A DNA stretch of 60,823 nucleotides from Siminovitchia fortis (GCF_003605365.2 NZ_QYTU02000017.1:1-60823), one strand, 5' to 3'. Positions 16,803 to 26,373 are shown, counted from the stretch's first letter. Program-made: numbers and translations. The notes: generated by a model from the sequence alone, not told the origin.

Positions 16803-16920
16803 TTTTACCCCCCCCATACTAAAAATTTTTATTGAAATTGTGGTTTTGCCCGGTTGTTATATCTTCATTATAATATCTTTCCGTACCGCTTTATAGCTTT
16901 TATTCTTTGCTTCATCAGCC

Positions 16921-16949
16921 TAAAAAAACAGCCCAACCCGGGCTGTTCC
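16921..16949 (-). terminator. Terminator of the nuclease gene
   Basis: On the minus strand AACAGCCCG and GGGCTGTT pair across GGTT and are followed by TTTTTTTA. It begins at the stop codon. Confidence 0.85.
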
Positions 16950-17852
16950 TCATCTCTCACACGCATATCCATCTTTATCCCTGTCCATTTTTGGCTGATA
17001 GGCCGGATGGCCTTCGGGCACTCCATTCGGATAGACCTTTCTTAGTTCCGTACAGTTTTGAAAATACTCCGTTCCCCCTGCCGGTTCAGAAGGCCGGCGG
17101 TCAGGGGCAGGTTGCTGTGAATCTTCTGACTCTCCTGCAGAAGATTCTTTAAATCCTGATTCTGTCGCATAGTTTTCGATCGACCAAATGCCGATCCCTT
17201 TCGCTTTGGCACGTTTTTGTGCTTCTTCGTAAGGGGCTAAATGCCTTGTATTTGGAGGGTAAACATAGGCAACTCGAGCCAAGCCTTCCTCCAATAAAGT
17301 TTCTTGCACACTTTTCCCGTCGACATATACATAGGCCAGCAATCGTCCATATTTATCCACACGTTCCCCGATATCGAACTCAAGGGTCAGATCACCGCTG
17401 TTGACCAGTTGCGCGTTGCGCTCCTTCGCTTCTTCGCCGAAAGGCTGCTTTCCTAAGCGCGGGTGGTTTGTTTCCGGTGTATCAATTAGAAGGTAACGGA
17501 CGTTTTGTTCTTTACCATTGTATCGGACTTTGATCGTGTCGCCGTCTATCGTTTTGACAAGTGTTACAGGGATCTGATCGACTGTGCCGGATGTGTCAGT
17601 GGATTTCTCTTTATCTGGCTTCTGCTCGGTTGTTGATGATGGTTCCAGTTCTTTTTCCTGTTGTGTCTCTGTATCAGCTGCTTGAATCTCATCTGTTTTC
17701 TTATCCACGGATGTGCTGTCAATGTCAGAGCAGCCGGCCAAAGCCAGCAGGCTGGCAGCAGCGACGGATACAATTATTTTTCGTTTGGATGTCGCTGCTG
17801 TAACTGTACCTATTAAAAATAAGATGAAAATGACTCCAAAGATGCTGTTCAT
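16950..17852 (-). CDS. Secreted thermonuclease (SNase) with excalibur calcium-binding domain
   Basis: The 300-residue protein begins with a hydrophobic helix (about 3-20). A second hydrophobic stretch follows, ending in a lipobox-like LLALAGC (about residue 41), then a Thr/Glu/Lys-rich linker. The SNase domain (about 93-225) shows VKTIDGDTIKVRYNG, VRYLLIDTPET and the arginine/glutamate catalytic pattern around GERVDKYGRLLAYVYVDG. The C-terminus (about 262-300) is an excalibur domain (CTELRKVYPNGVPEGHPAY and DRDKDGYACE). It probably degrades extracellular DNA/RNA at the cell surface. The ATG at 17852 follows GGAGGAG. B. subtilis YncB is a relative. The two hydrophobic segments before the lipobox cysteine are unusual. 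Confidence 0.9.
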   Translation of the reverse strand: MNSIFGVIFILFLIGTVTAATSKRKIIVSVAAASLLALAGCSDIDSTSVDKKTDEIQAADTETQQEKELEPSSTTEQKPDKEKSTDTSGTVDQIPVTLVKTIDGDTIKVRYNGKEQNVRYLLIDTPETNHPRLGKQPFGEEAKERNAQLVNSGDLTLEFDIGERVDKYGRLLAYVYVDGKSVQETLLEEGLARVAYVYPPNTRHLAPYEEAQKRAKAKGIGIWSIENYATESGFKESSAGESEDSQQPAPDRRPSEPAGGTEYFQNCTELRKVYPNGVPEGHPAYQPKMDRDKDGYACER

Positions 17853-18050
17853 GTTAATTGAACTCCTCCGATGATTATGTAAACTGTTTTACGCCTCTAA
17901 TAATTTGGAACATGAAAACAAAGTCTATTTTATCATCAGCGACTGTTTAATCAAGCAGATTTTGGAAAAAGAACGGCAATTGAAAATATACCTGATAATT
18001 CTTCCACTCTTTTAAACATAGAATGTGTAAAGAGAAGGGGAGTGAGTCCA

Positions 18051-19199
18051 TTGAAAATAGCCGTTTTGGGCGCAGGATTGATGGGGAAGGAAGCAGTGCG
18101 GGATCTTGCAGGGGCGGAAAATGTAAAAGAGATTGGAATAGCGGATATTCATTTCGATCAGGCGGATGCTGTATGCCGGACGGTCGGTTCACCAAAGGTC
18201 AAAGCGTTTCAATTGGATGCCGGAAACTTTCAGGATCTTGTTCAGTTTCTGCGGGGATATGATGTTGTCATCAATGCCCTGTTCTACTCTTTTAATGAGC
18301 AGGTGGCGAAAGCTGCTATTTTGGCGGGAACAAATTCCGTTGATTTGGGCGGCCATATCGGACATATGACGGATAAGGTGCTCGCCCTTCATGATAAAGC
18401 GAAAACTGCCAATGTCACAATTATCCCGGATCTTGGGGTAGCGCCTGGCATGATCAATATTTTATCCGGTTATGGTGCAGGCAAATTAAGCAATCCGAAA
18501 TCTATCAGGCTGTATGTTGGGGGAATTCCCTTGCGGCCGGAGCCCCCTCTGGAATATAATCAAGTTTTTTCAATGGAAGGTGTGCTCGACCATTATACAG
18601 ACCCTTCCTTGGTCATACGTGATGGAAAGGTACGGGAAATTCCATCTTTATCGGAGGTGGAAAAAGTATATTTTGAAAAATTCGCTCCATTGGAGGCCTT
18701 CCATACTTCGGGTGGTACATCCACACTTTCAAAGTCCTATCCAGACCTTGAAACCCTGGAATATAAAACAATCCGATATCCCGGCCATTGTGAAAAATTC
18801 AAGCTGCTCGTCGATCTGAACTTGACGCGCAGTGATTATAGCGTGAAAGTCGGAGGACAGCAGGTCAAACCGCGTGATGTTTTATTAAAAGTATTGCAGC
18901 CTGTCGTTGATTTGAAGGATAAGGATGATGTCGTTTTGCTCAGAGTGATTGTAGCGGGGGAGGCAGGAGGAAAGGACAGAACTTACGAGTACGAAATGGT
19001 GACGTATAAAGACCGTTCGCATCAAGTGACTGCGATGGCCAGAGCTACGGCTTATACGATATCAGCCGTAGCACAGATGATAGGGGATGGGAGAATAACC
19101 CGGAAGGGTGTATATCCGCCGGAGCAGATTGTTCCAGGGGAGATCTATATAAAAGAAATGGCTAAAAGAGGTGTGCATATTGTTGAAAAGAGGCAATAA
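18051..19199 (+). CDS. Saccharopine dehydrogenase family protein, probably lysine 6-dehydrogenase-like
   Basis: The 382-residue NAD(P)-dependent oxidoreductase starts [20 protein letters not shown], a Rossmann nucleotide site. It continues with [28 protein letters not shown] and the saccharopine-dehydrogenase C-terminal domain ([38 protein letters not shown]). Size and layout resemble Geobacillus L-lysine 6-dehydrogenase, which makes allysine from lysine, more than two-domain saccharopine enzymes. The TTG at 18051 is preferred over GTG at 18042 because AAGGGGAG is well spaced only for the TTG. It converges on an acyl-CoA dehydrogenase/CoA-transferase pair, which supports an amino-acid catabolic role. 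Exact substrate is inferred. Confidence 0.78.
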   Translation: MKIAVLGAGLMGKEAVRDLAGAENVKEIGIADIHFDQADAVCRTVGSPKVKAFQLDAGNFQDLVQFLRGYDVVINALFYSFNEQVAKAAILAGTNSVDLGGHIGHMTDKVLALHDKAKTANVTIIPDLGVAPGMINILSGYGAGKLSNPKSIRLYVGGIPLRPEPPLEYNQVFSMEGVLDHYTDPSLVIRDGKVREIPSLSEVEKVYFEKFAPLEAFHTSGGTSTLSKSYPDLETLEYKTIRYPGHCEKFKLLVDLNLTRSDYSVKVGGQQVKPRDVLLKVLQPVVDLKDKDDVVLLRVIVAGEAGGKDRTYEYEMVTYKDRSHQVTAMARATAYTISAVAQMIGDGRITRKGVYPPEQIVPGEIYIKEMAKRGVHIVEKRQ

Positions 19200-19354
19200 G
19201 AGGAAGAACACAGAGAGAAAGGTGCCCGTTAATTGAGATTGCTGCGCAAAACGGTCACCAATACGGTAATCAGTGCTCATTATCGCATCAGCGATTTCCG
19301 TCAACCCGGCACTATTAAAATGAACCTTTACTTTCCTTTACTAAAAGACTCAAC

Positions 19355-19402
19355 ATAAAAAAGCCGCCCAGGAAATCACTTTATCGCAATTTTCTGGACG
19401 GC
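19355..19402 (-). terminator. Terminator between convergent genes
   Basis: On the minus strand GCCGTCCAGAAAAT pairs with ATTTCCTGGGCGGC, followed by TTTTTTATG. It ends the acyl-CoA dehydrogenase transcript. Confidence 0.8.
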
Positions 19403-19415
19403 ATCTTCTATTTTT

Positions 19416-20609
19416 CTAATCTTCAAAAGGCCACGGAGGAAGCATTTTGTTCAACTGCTTATCCTCGCGGTAGCCGAGGACATAATCAGCCTGCATAATC
19501 GTGTGGATTTCGCGAGTTCCTTCATATATTACAGGAGCTTTGGAATTCCTCAAATACCGCTCTACTGGATATTCGTTTGAATAACCATAAGCTCCGTGAA
19601 TTTGAACGGCGTCATCTGCTGCTTTATTGGCAAAATCGCACGCTTGCCATTTGGCAAGGGATGTTTCTCTCGTATTCCGCACCCCTTTATTCTTCAATTC
19701 CCCTGCGCGGTACACAAGAAGGCGGCTCATTTGCAGCCCAGCTTCCATGTTGGCAATCATCTGTTTGACAAGCTGGTGGTCACCGATTTTCTTGCCGAAG
19801 GTTTCCCGCTCATGACAGTATTTGACGCTTGCTTCCAGACAGGCCATGATCTGCCCGCAGGCTCCTGCCGCCACTGTGAAGCGTCCGCTGTCCAAAGCGG
19901 ACATCGCAATTTTAAAACCTTCCCCTTCTTCTCCCAGAAGGTTTTCTTTGGGGACTTTCATATTTTCAAAGAATATTTCTCCCGTATTGCCGGCGCGAAT
20001 TCCCAATTTGCCCTTGATCGCCTTGGAGGAAAATCCCTCCATCGTTCTTTCCACGATGAAAGCCGAAATCCCATGATGTTTTTTATTTTTATCAGTATAA
20101 GCGAAAACGAGGAAGTGGTCGGCCACATCACAAAGGGAAATCCATGTTTTTTGCCCATTCAGTATATAATGGTCGCCATCCCTGACTGCCGTTGATTGAA
20201 GGGCGGCAACATCGGATCCTGCATTCGGCTCAGTCAATCCGAAAGCGCCGATCTTTTCTCCTTTAGCCTGGGGGACCAGATATTTTTGCTTCTGCTCCTC
20301 CGTTCCCCACTGAAGCAGCGTCATGCTGTTTAATCCGGTATGTACAGACACGGCTGTACGAAAAGCCGTATCGCCTCTTTCCAGCTCTTCGCAAACAATC
20401 GCAAGTGAATTATAGTCCATTCCGCTCCCGCCGTATTTTTCCGGGATGCAGACTCCCATCAAGCCGAGTTTCGCCAAATCGGTAATGATCTCGGAGTGAA
20501 ATTCTCCTTTTTCATCCCATTCAGCTATATGGGGCATGATTTCCTTGTCTACAAAGTTCCGTACCGTTTTTCTTAACATGATTTGTTCATCGCTAAAGTC
20601 GAAATTCAA
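19416..20609 (-). CDS. Acyl-CoA dehydrogenase (possibly glutaryl-CoA dehydrogenase-like)
   Basis: This 397-residue flavoenzyme has the full acyl-CoA dehydrogenase layout: an N-terminal helical domain (FDFSDEQIMLRKTVRNFV), FAD/substrate motifs GAFGLTEPNAGSDVAAL and KTWISLCD, and a C-terminal domain with DDAVQIHGAYGYSNEYPVER. The catalytic base is Glu363 in IYEGTREIH. It oxidises an acyl-CoA to the enoyl-CoA. Chain specificity is not visible. The immediate CaiB-type CoA-transferase partner and a nearby lysine dehydrogenase-like gene make glutaryl-CoA a reasonable guess. The start is TTG at 20609 behind GAGGGGT. It is the second gene of a minus-strand pair, 15 bases after the transferase. Confidence 0.9.
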   Translation of the reverse strand: MNFDFSDEQIMLRKTVRNFVDKEIMPHIAEWDEKGEFHSEIITDLAKLGLMGVCIPEKYGGSGMDYNSLAIVCEELERGDTAFRTAVSVHTGLNSMTLLQWGTEEQKQKYLVPQAKGEKIGAFGLTEPNAGSDVAALQSTAVRDGDHYILNGQKTWISLCDVADHFLVFAYTDKNKKHHGISAFIVERTMEGFSSKAIKGKLGIRAGNTGEIFFENMKVPKENLLGEEGEGFKIAMSALDSGRFTVAAGACGQIMACLEASVKYCHERETFGKKIGDHQLVKQMIANMEAGLQMSRLLVYRAGELKNKGVRNTRETSLAKWQACDFANKAADDAVQIHGAYGYSNEYPVERYLRNSKAPVIYEGTREIHTIMQADYVLGYREDKQLNKMLPPWPFED

Positions 20610-20624
20610 TTACAGCACCCCTCG

Positions 20625-21812
20625 TCAAATGATTTTGTTTTTCCTTAAAAACCCGATCAAATCTTCATCATATCCAAGTTCCATCAGTATTTCGTTTGTG
20701 TGTTCCCCGGCATCAGGCGGATAATAGCGTACTTTGGCAGGGGTTCGCGAAAGCTTTAACGGGCTTCCGATCAATCTGATTCTGCCTGCTGTAGGATGTT
20801 CAATGGATTGGATGATGTCCCTCGCCTGAAGCTGAGGGTCATTCTCCAAATGATTGACGGTTTGGATCGGACCGCATGGAATATTGTTTTCACGGAAAGA
20901 ACGGATCCATTCATCGGAACCTGCTTCCATCAGCCGCTTTTGTAAAATCGGTATCAGTACTTCCCGATTTTCCACTCGCTTCGGATTCGTTAAAAATCTT
21001 GGATCCTCCGCCAATTCCTCAAACCCCATCAGCCGGCATAAAACCGCAAATTGCCGGTCGTTGCCGACAGCAACCACAATATCGCTGTCTTTGGTTTGAA
21101 AAGTTTGATACGGAACAATATTCGGATGGCTGTTACCCAAGGCTTGCGGGGTTTGTCCCGACATTAAAAAATTGCTGGCGACATTAATCAGGGCGCTGAC
21201 CGCGCTGTCATATAATGCGATGTCGATTTTCTGGCCAATGCCTGACCGTTCCCGTTCCAGCAATGCCGCTTGAATTCCGATACAAGAATATAAGCCTGTC
21301 AATACGTCTGTGATAGCGATTCCAACTTTTTGCGGTCCGGAATCTTCATCCCCTGTTATGCTCATGAAACCGCTCATTGCCTGAATGATAAAATCATAGC
21401 CGGGCAGGTTTTTATAAGGTCCGGTTTCACCAAACCCTGTGATGGAACAATAAATGATGCCAGGGTTAATGTTTTTAAGGGTGTCGTAACAGAGTCCGAG
21501 CCGTTCCATCGTCCCGGTCTTAAAATTGTGGATAATGACGTCACTTTCTTTGACAAGCTTTTTGATGATGTCTTTTCCTTCCGACGATTTCAAATTCACT
21601 GTCATGCTTTTCTTGTTTCGGTTAGCACATAGGTAATAGGCGCTGACCCCCTTTTGAAAAGGCGGCCCCCATTTTCTTGTGTCATCCCCTCCGTCAGGGG
21701 TCTCCACTTTTACCACTTCTGCTCCCAGGTCACCTAAAATCATTGAACAATAAGGGCCTGCAAGTACTCTTGACAGATCCAACACCTTGACACCCTTCAG
21801 TGCATGCGCCAG
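20625..21812 (-). CDS. CaiB/BaiF family class III CoA-transferase
   Basis: The 395-residue enzyme shows the family opening LKGVKVLDLSRVLAGPYC, the GDLGAEVVKVE strand, the NRNKKSMTVNLKS segment, GFGETGPY, the catalytic aspartate in GIAITDVLTG (Asp169 when counted from the CTG start) and the C-terminal HPTAGRIRLIGSPLKLS. Class III transferases move CoA between carboxylic acids. The conserved ALKGVKVLDL opening begins before the first GTG (21785), and AAAGGAGT at 21821-21828 is ideally placed for a CTG at 21812. I therefore propose a CTG start; the GTG at 21785 behind GAAGGG is the alternative. Its pairing with the acyl-CoA dehydrogenase suggests dicarboxylate activation such as glutarate. Confidence 0.88.
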   Translation of the reverse strand: MAHALKGVKVLDLSRVLAGPYCSMILGDLGAEVVKVETPDGGDDTRKWGPPFQKGVSAYYLCANRNKKSMTVNLKSSEGKDIIKKLVKESDVIIHNFKTGTMERLGLCYDTLKNINPGIIYCSITGFGETGPYKNLPGYDFIIQAMSGFMSITGDEDSGPQKVGIAITDVLTGLYSCIGIQAALLERERSGIGQKIDIALYDSAVSALINVASNFLMSGQTPQALGNSHPNIVPYQTFQTKDSDIVVAVGNDRQFAVLCRLMGFEELAEDPRFLTNPKRVENREVLIPILQKRLMEAGSDEWIRSFRENNIPCGPIQTVNHLENDPQLQARDIIQSIEHPTAGRIRLIGSPLKLSRTPAKVRYYPPDAGEHTNEILMELGYDEDLIGFLRKNKII

Positions 21813-22072
21813 TTAGTACCACTCCTTTCCCGAGCTTATTACATGGCTGCTTTTACGGATGATTAAGCACTGGACAAATGGGTATAAGTAAGAGAACGAA
21901 AAAATTGTGTTATTTTGTCCTATGCATATATTTACATATATTCTATAAAAATTTGAAATATTCCTTCCTGTCGATAGAGGTTTTTGCCAGAAGTTTGTTT
22001 TTCAAACAACCACATGCTAAACTATCTTACATTAAAAGGGTGAGCTCGTTCTGCTATTGGGAAGGGTTATAT

Positions 22073-23062
22073 ATGGAAAAAGACAACATTATTTTATTTC
22101 CGGGGTTAAAAAAGCGGCTCTTTCAATTTGGAATGGAAAGTTTGAAAGACCGGCAATTTGAGGAAGCGGCACATTTTTTTGAACAGGCAAGGGAACTCGA
22201 CCATGACGATGATGAAATCGATATGGCTCTCGCGGTGGCTTATTACGAAAGCGGCGATTATCAAAAGGCGAAGGAAAAAACAGAGGACATGCTTCATAAA
22301 GGGATCGGTGACTATTATGAAATCATTGATCTCTACTTGATGATATTGATGCAGTTAAACATGCATGAGCAGGTTGTTCATACACTGGAAACCCTTTTTG
22401 AGGAGCAGCATGTTCCGCCGGAAAAGCGGGAGCATTATCAAACGTTATTAAAGTTCAGTAAAAGGACATTGGACAATAAGGAGCATAACGGCGGCCCCTC
22501 CCAAAAGTCCGCGGAATCCGGCTTTGGCAAAGGCGGCTTTAGGGAGCAATTGATTTTTATTAGCGGCTTGGCGAATAAAAATATTCAGCCTTACAAAGCT
22601 TCTTTACTGAATCTCTTGAAGGACAGCCAGGCGCATCCATTTTTACAGACAGCCGCTTTGAATGTGCTAAGGGAACATCAGGTACAAACGCCGGTACAAG
22701 TGAAGAAGTTTGATTATGACAGCGCAGTGATTCCCTCTGAACTTCCCGACTTGATGGAGATGCCCCTTTACCAGGCTGTAATAGCCAAATTGAATGAGGA
22801 GTTGGAAAATGAGAATCCTGTATTGCTTGAGCAATTGGAGGAAATGATCCTCCGCCATCAATTTCTTTTGTTTCCCTTTGAGTTCACTCCGAGCAATCCT
22901 GCACTTTGGGCAGCGGCATACAGGGGTTTCGGCCATGAAATGTACGGAGAGAATTGGAGCAATGAAAAAACGGCCAAAAAGTTCCAGGTAGACCCGGCTG
23001 AATTGGATCAGGCCATTTCATTTGTTTTTGATCTTGAACAGCATTCACCTTCAACTGTTTAA
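22073..23062 (+). CDS. ysoA: TPR-repeat protein YsoA
   Basis: The 329-residue soluble protein begins MEKDNIILFPGLKKRLFQFG. It has tetratricopeptide-like helices at about residues 15-130 (LKDRQFEEAAHFFEQARELD and VAYYESGDYQKAKEKTEDML), a basic linker and a helical C-terminal half ending in AELDQAISFVFDLEQ. Its place just before tig matches ysoA in B. subtilis. The ATG at 22073 follows GGGAAGGG; a longer in-frame opening from 21878 has no site and reads like non-coding AT-rich sequence. The molecular role is unknown; a link to protein folding is suggested by neighbours only. Confidence 0.85.
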   Translation: MEKDNIILFPGLKKRLFQFGMESLKDRQFEEAAHFFEQARELDHDDDEIDMALAVAYYESGDYQKAKEKTEDMLHKGIGDYYEIIDLYLMILMQLNMHEQVVHTLETLFEEQHVPPEKREHYQTLLKFSKRTLDNKEHNGGPSQKSAESGFGKGGFREQLIFISGLANKNIQPYKASLLNLLKDSQAHPFLQTAALNVLREHQVQTPVQVKKFDYDSAVIPSELPDLMEMPLYQAVIAKLNEELENENPVLLEQLEEMILRHQFLLFPFEFTPSNPALWAAAYRGFGHEMYGENWSNEKTAKKFQVDPAELDQAISFVFDLEQHSPSTV

Positions 23063-23093
23063 TTTTTCTTCCCTTTAAATAGTTGAAAAGCTA

Positions 23094-23102
23094 TGTTATA
23101 AT
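23094..23102 (+). promoter_or_regulatory. Extended -10 promoter of tig
   Basis: TGTTATAAT is a complete extended -10 element (TG-N-TATAAT), about 90 bases before the tig start. A second overlapping TATAAT begins at 23102. The -35 is poor. Confidence 0.6.
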
Positions 23103-23189
23103 ATAATGGTTATGCCATCTATTGTAAGATCAAAAAATAAGATTTACATAAGAGATTTATCGAAAGATATGTAGTTGGAGGTAATGAAT

Positions 23190-24476
23190 ATGTCAGCAAA
23201 ATGGGAAAAGTTAGAGGGTAATCAAGGAGTCCTTACAGTTGAGGTTGATCAGGAAACTTTTGATAAAGGCCTTGATACAGCGTTTAAAAAAGTTGTAAAA
23301 CAAGTACACATTCCGGGTTTCCGCAAGGGAAGAATTCCCCGTTCACTTTTTGAAAAGCGTTTTGGCGTAGAATCCCTTTACCAGGATGCGTTGGATGCCA
23401 TTCTTCCTGAGGCTTATACTTCTGCTGTGGAAGAAACAGGCATTGAACCGGTTGATCAGCCTGAAATTGATATCGAGCAAATGGAAAAAGGGAAAGAGTT
23501 GATCTTCAAAGCTACAGTAATCGTGAAACCGGAGGTAAAACTCGGTGATTATAAAGGCCTTGAAGGGGAAGAAATCGATACGGAAGTCACAGATGAAGAT
23601 GTTGAAAATGAATTAAAAAATCTTCAAGAGCGCCAAGCTGAGCTTGTCGTCAAGGAAGAAGGTACAGCAGAGGAAGGCGACACAGTCACAATCGACTTCG
23701 AAGGATTTGTCGATGATAAGCCGTTCGAAGGCGGCAAAGCTGAGAACTATTCGCTGGAACTTGGTTCCGGAAGTTTCATTCCCGGATTTGAAGAACAGCT
23801 TGTAGGCGTTGAAGCCGGAGCGGAAAAAGACGTATCTGTCACTTTTCCTGAAGAATACCATGCGGAAGAATTGGCTGGAAAGCCTGCTGTGTTCAAAGTG
23901 AAAGTTCACGAAATCAAAACAAAAGAACTTCCTGAGCTTGACGATGAGTTCGCAAAAGACGTAGATGAAGAAGCTGAAACACTCGATGAACTGAAAGCTT
24001 CCATCAAGGAACGCCTGACAAAGAATAAAGAGCATGAGGCAGACCATAAGCTCCGCGACTCTCTGGTTGAAAAGGCAACTGAAAATGCAGAGATCGACCT
24101 GCCGGAAGTGATGGTTGAAAATGAGCTGAAAAACATGATGAATGAGTTCGAGCAACGTCTTCAAACGCAGGGCATGAACCTGGATCTTTACTACCAATTT
24201 TCCGGGCAGGACGAAGAAGCCCTAAAAAGCCAAATGAAAGAAGATGCTGAAAAACGTGTCCGCATGAATTTGACGCTTGAGGCGATTGCAAAAGCAGAAA
24301 ATCTTGAGCCAAGCGAAGAAGATGTGGATAAAGAGCTTCAAAAAATGGCTGATATGTACAGCATGCCAGTTGAAAGCATTAAAGAAGCGTTTGGTGGCAA
24401 TACTGATCAAATCAAGGCAGACCTTAAGATTCAAAAAGCAGTCGACTTCCTTGTTGATAACAGGGCCGGCGCATAG
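23190..24476 (+). CDS. tig: Trigger factor
   Basis: This ribosome-bound chaperone and prolyl isomerase meets nascent chains at the exit tunnel. The 428 residues hold the ribosome-binding domain with the signature [17 protein letters not shown] (about 43-60). An FKBP-type PPIase domain (about 160-245, [31 protein letters not shown]) follows, then the long helical arm/body. The ATG at 23190 follows TTGGAGG; the frame could open 15 bases earlier but that codon lies on the ribosome site. The order ysoA-tig-clpX is conserved in Bacillus. Confidence 0.97.
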   Translation: MSAKWEKLEGNQGVLTVEVDQETFDKGLDTAFKKVVKQVHIPGFRKGRIPRSLFEKRFGVESLYQDALDAILPEAYTSAVEETGIEPVDQPEIDIEQMEKGKELIFKATVIVKPEVKLGDYKGLEGEEIDTEVTDEDVENELKNLQERQAELVVKEEGTAEEGDTVTIDFEGFVDDKPFEGGKAENYSLELGSGSFIPGFEEQLVGVEAGAEKDVSVTFPEEYHAEELAGKPAVFKVKVHEIKTKELPELDDEFAKDVDEEAETLDELKASIKERLTKNKEHEADHKLRDSLVEKATENAEIDLPEVMVENELKNMMNEFEQRLQTQGMNLDLYYQFSGQDEEALKSQMKEDAEKRVRMNLTLEAIAKAENLEPSEEDVDKELQKMADMYSMPVESIKEAFGGNTDQIKADLKIQKAVDFLVDNRAGA

Positions 24477-24517
24477 CATTTACAAACATAACGTTGAAAA
24501 ACTCAACATATGATAGA

Positions 24518-24722
24518 ACAAAGGCGCAAGCGCCTGTTTATCGACGTACAGACTGGAGTACCTTTGACGAGATAAAGGAAACACGGTGACGAAGGAGCCG
24601 ATGTTGACTTATCGTAGGGGGAGGGGCGAAGTCTGCTAGTCGATAGGCGCTGGCCGCCTGAAAGCGCCACGTCCTGTGGCGCCGGCGGCACTAGGACCTC
24701 CTGTCCGTCGGAGCCGGACGCA
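24518..24722 (+). repeat. Dispersed intergenic repeat, copy 3 (most complete)
   Basis: Order of blocks: AAGGCGCAAGCGCCTGTTTA, TCGACGTACAGACTGGAG, GACGAGATAAAGGAAACACG, GCCGATGTTGACTTATCGTA, GGGGGAGGGGCGAAGTCTGC, TAGTCGATAGGCGCTGGCCG, the palindrome GCGCCACGTCCTGTGGCGCC, and GGCACTAGGACCTCCTGTCC-GTCGGAG. It lies between tig and the tig terminator. It has no conserved open frame and no terminal transposon-like repeats that I can see. Confidence 0.9.
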
Positions 24723-24778
24723 GCATTAAGTGACAAATAAGTTACTCACAACCTGAGCATTTTATAATTTCCTTAACA

Positions 24779-24812
24779 AAAAACAAGGCGCGGGTACTCG
24801 TGCCTTGTTTTA
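24779..24812 (+). terminator. Terminator of tig
   Basis: AAAACAAGGC / GCCTTGTTTT stem with a 12-base loop. It lies beyond the repeat, so the repeat is probably in the tig 3' untranslated region. Confidence 0.8.
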
Positions 24813-24885
24813 CAATAAATAAAAGTACAGGCCCATACATAATAATCTCTACTGAGCGAAAAAGTGTATATTTGTTCATAAAATA

Positions 24886-24894
24886 TGCTACAAT
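24886..24894 (+). promoter_or_regulatory. Extended -10 promoter of clpX
   Basis: TGCTACAAT fits the TG-N-TATAAT extended -10 pattern, 79 bases before the clpX start codon. Confidence 0.55.
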
Positions 24895-24972
24895 GCAATA
24901 CATAACTATTTAACATCTGCAACAACTTTGCAATGAAGCTAAGGTATAGTTATTAAAAGGGGTGAGAGTTCA

Positions 24973-26226
24973 TTGTTTAAATTTAATGAAGAAAAAGGAC
25001 AGTTGAAATGTTCTTTTTGCGGCAAAACTCAGGAGCAGGTCCGTAAACTGGTCGCTGGGCCAGGTGTATATATATGTGATGAATGTATTGAACTCTGTAC
25101 GGAAATTGTTGAAGAAGAGCTTGGTACAGAAGAAGAGTTTGAATTCAAAGACATTCCGAAGCCCCGTGAAATCCGTGAAATTCTGAAGGATTACGTCATT
25201 GGGCAGGAGCAGGCAAAGAAAGCGCTTGCTGTTGCTGTATATAACCACTATAAGCGGATCAATTCCAACAGCAAGATTGATGATGTTGAATTGTCCAAAA
25301 GTAATATTTGTTTGATTGGGCCGACAGGGAGCGGTAAGACCCTTCTTGCGCAAACGCTTGCCCGTATTTTGAACGTTCCGTTCGCCATTGCCGACGCCAC
25401 TTCATTGACTGAAGCTGGCTACGTGGGCGAAGACGTGGAAAACATCCTTTTAAAATTGATCCAGGCCGCAGACTATGATGTGGAGAAAGCGGAAAAAGGC
25501 ATCATTTATATTGATGAAATCGATAAAGTGGCGCGGAAATCCGAAAACCCTTCAATCACCCGCGATGTTTCGGGTGAAGGTGTCCAGCAGGCGTTATTGA
25601 AAATCCTTGAAGGGACAACTGCCAGTGTTCCGCCCCAAGGCGGACGCAAGCACCCTCATCAGGAATTCATCCAGGTGGACACAACGAACATCCTCTTCAT
25701 TTGCGGCGGAGCTTTCGACGGCATTGAGCAAATCATCAAGCGCCGCTTGGGACAGAAGGTGATTGGCTTTGGATCTGATAATAAGCAGGATGATATTGAA
25801 GCAAAAGGCCTTTTATCAAAAGTCCTTCCTGAAGATCTTTTGCAGTTCGGCCTGATTCCTGAATTTATCGGCCGCCTGCCTGTCATTGCAAGTCTGGAAC
25901 AGCTTGATGAAGAAGCGCTTGTTCAAATATTGACACAACCGAAGAATGCGCTCGTCAAACAGTATCAGAAAATGCTGGAGCTTGATCATGTCGAGCTTGA
26001 GTTTGAAGAAGACGCTCTTCGCGAGATCGCCAAAAAAGCGATCGAGCGCAAGACAGGTGCACGCGGGCTCCGTTCCATTATTGAAAGCATCATGCTTGAT
26101 ATTATGTATGATCTTCCTTCACGTGAAGATATTAAGAAATGTATCATCACGAAAGGTTCGGTACTTGACGAGAAGCCGCCAAAGCTTGTTCTTGAAGATG
26201 GAACTGTGTTGAAGGGAACTGCATAA
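24973..26226 (+). CDS. clpX: ATP-dependent Clp protease ATPase subunit ClpX
   Basis: ClpX unfolds substrates and feeds them to ClpP. The 417 residues show the N-terminal zinc domain (Cys13, Cys16, Cys35, Cys38), Walker A GPTGSGKT (116-123), pore loop GYVGED, Walker [10 protein letters not shown], and the RKH loop [10 protein letters not shown]. They also show the ClpP-docking IGF loop (KVIGFGSD) and sensor-2 KTGARGLRS. The start is TTG at 24973 behind AAGGGGTGAGAG. It has its own promoter and terminator, so it is probably monocistronic. Confidence 0.98.
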   Translation: MFKFNEEKGQLKCSFCGKTQEQVRKLVAGPGVYICDECIELCTEIVEEELGTEEEFEFKDIPKPREIREILKDYVIGQEQAKKALAVAVYNHYKRINSNSKIDDVELSKSNICLIGPTGSGKTLLAQTLARILNVPFAIADATSLTEAGYVGEDVENILLKLIQAADYDVEKAEKGIIYIDEIDKVARKSENPSITRDVSGEGVQQALLKILEGTTASVPPQGGRKHPHQEFIQVDTTNILFICGGAFDGIEQIIKRRLGQKVIGFGSDNKQDDIEAKGLLSKVLPEDLLQFGLIPEFIGRLPVIASLEQLDEEALVQILTQPKNALVKQYQKMLELDHVELEFEEDALREIAKKAIERKTGARGLRSIIESIMLDIMYDLPSREDIKKCIITKGSVLDEKPPKLVLEDGTVLKGTA

Positions 26227-26238
26227 ACTTATCTAAAA

Positions 26239-26272
26239 ATCCGGGAGACAGACAGCTTCCCGGGTTTTTTGT
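26239..26272 (+). terminator. Terminator of clpX
   Basis: CCGGGAG-type stem (26241-26262) followed by T6. Confidence 0.85.
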
Positions 26273-26307
26273 TGCTATTATTGAATGGCGCTCACATGAA
26301 ATATTCC

Positions 26308-26337
26308 GTTTATTCCTGATCTTGTACGGAGATACTA
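26308..26337 (+). promoter_or_regulatory. SigF (forespore) promoter of lonB
   Basis: GTTTA, exactly 15 bases, GGAGATACTA: every defined position of the SigF consensus GYWTA-N15-GGNRANAHTW matches. It lies 36 bases before the lonB start. Confidence 0.85.
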
Positions 26338-26373
26338 CCCATATGCGAAAAAGAGTGGTCAGGAGGGAATATG

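Noticed and set aside
23613-24197. Long minus-strand frame antisense to tig
   Set aside because: Mirror of tig codon usage; composition (Phe/Cys-rich) is not protein-like and no ribosome site exists.
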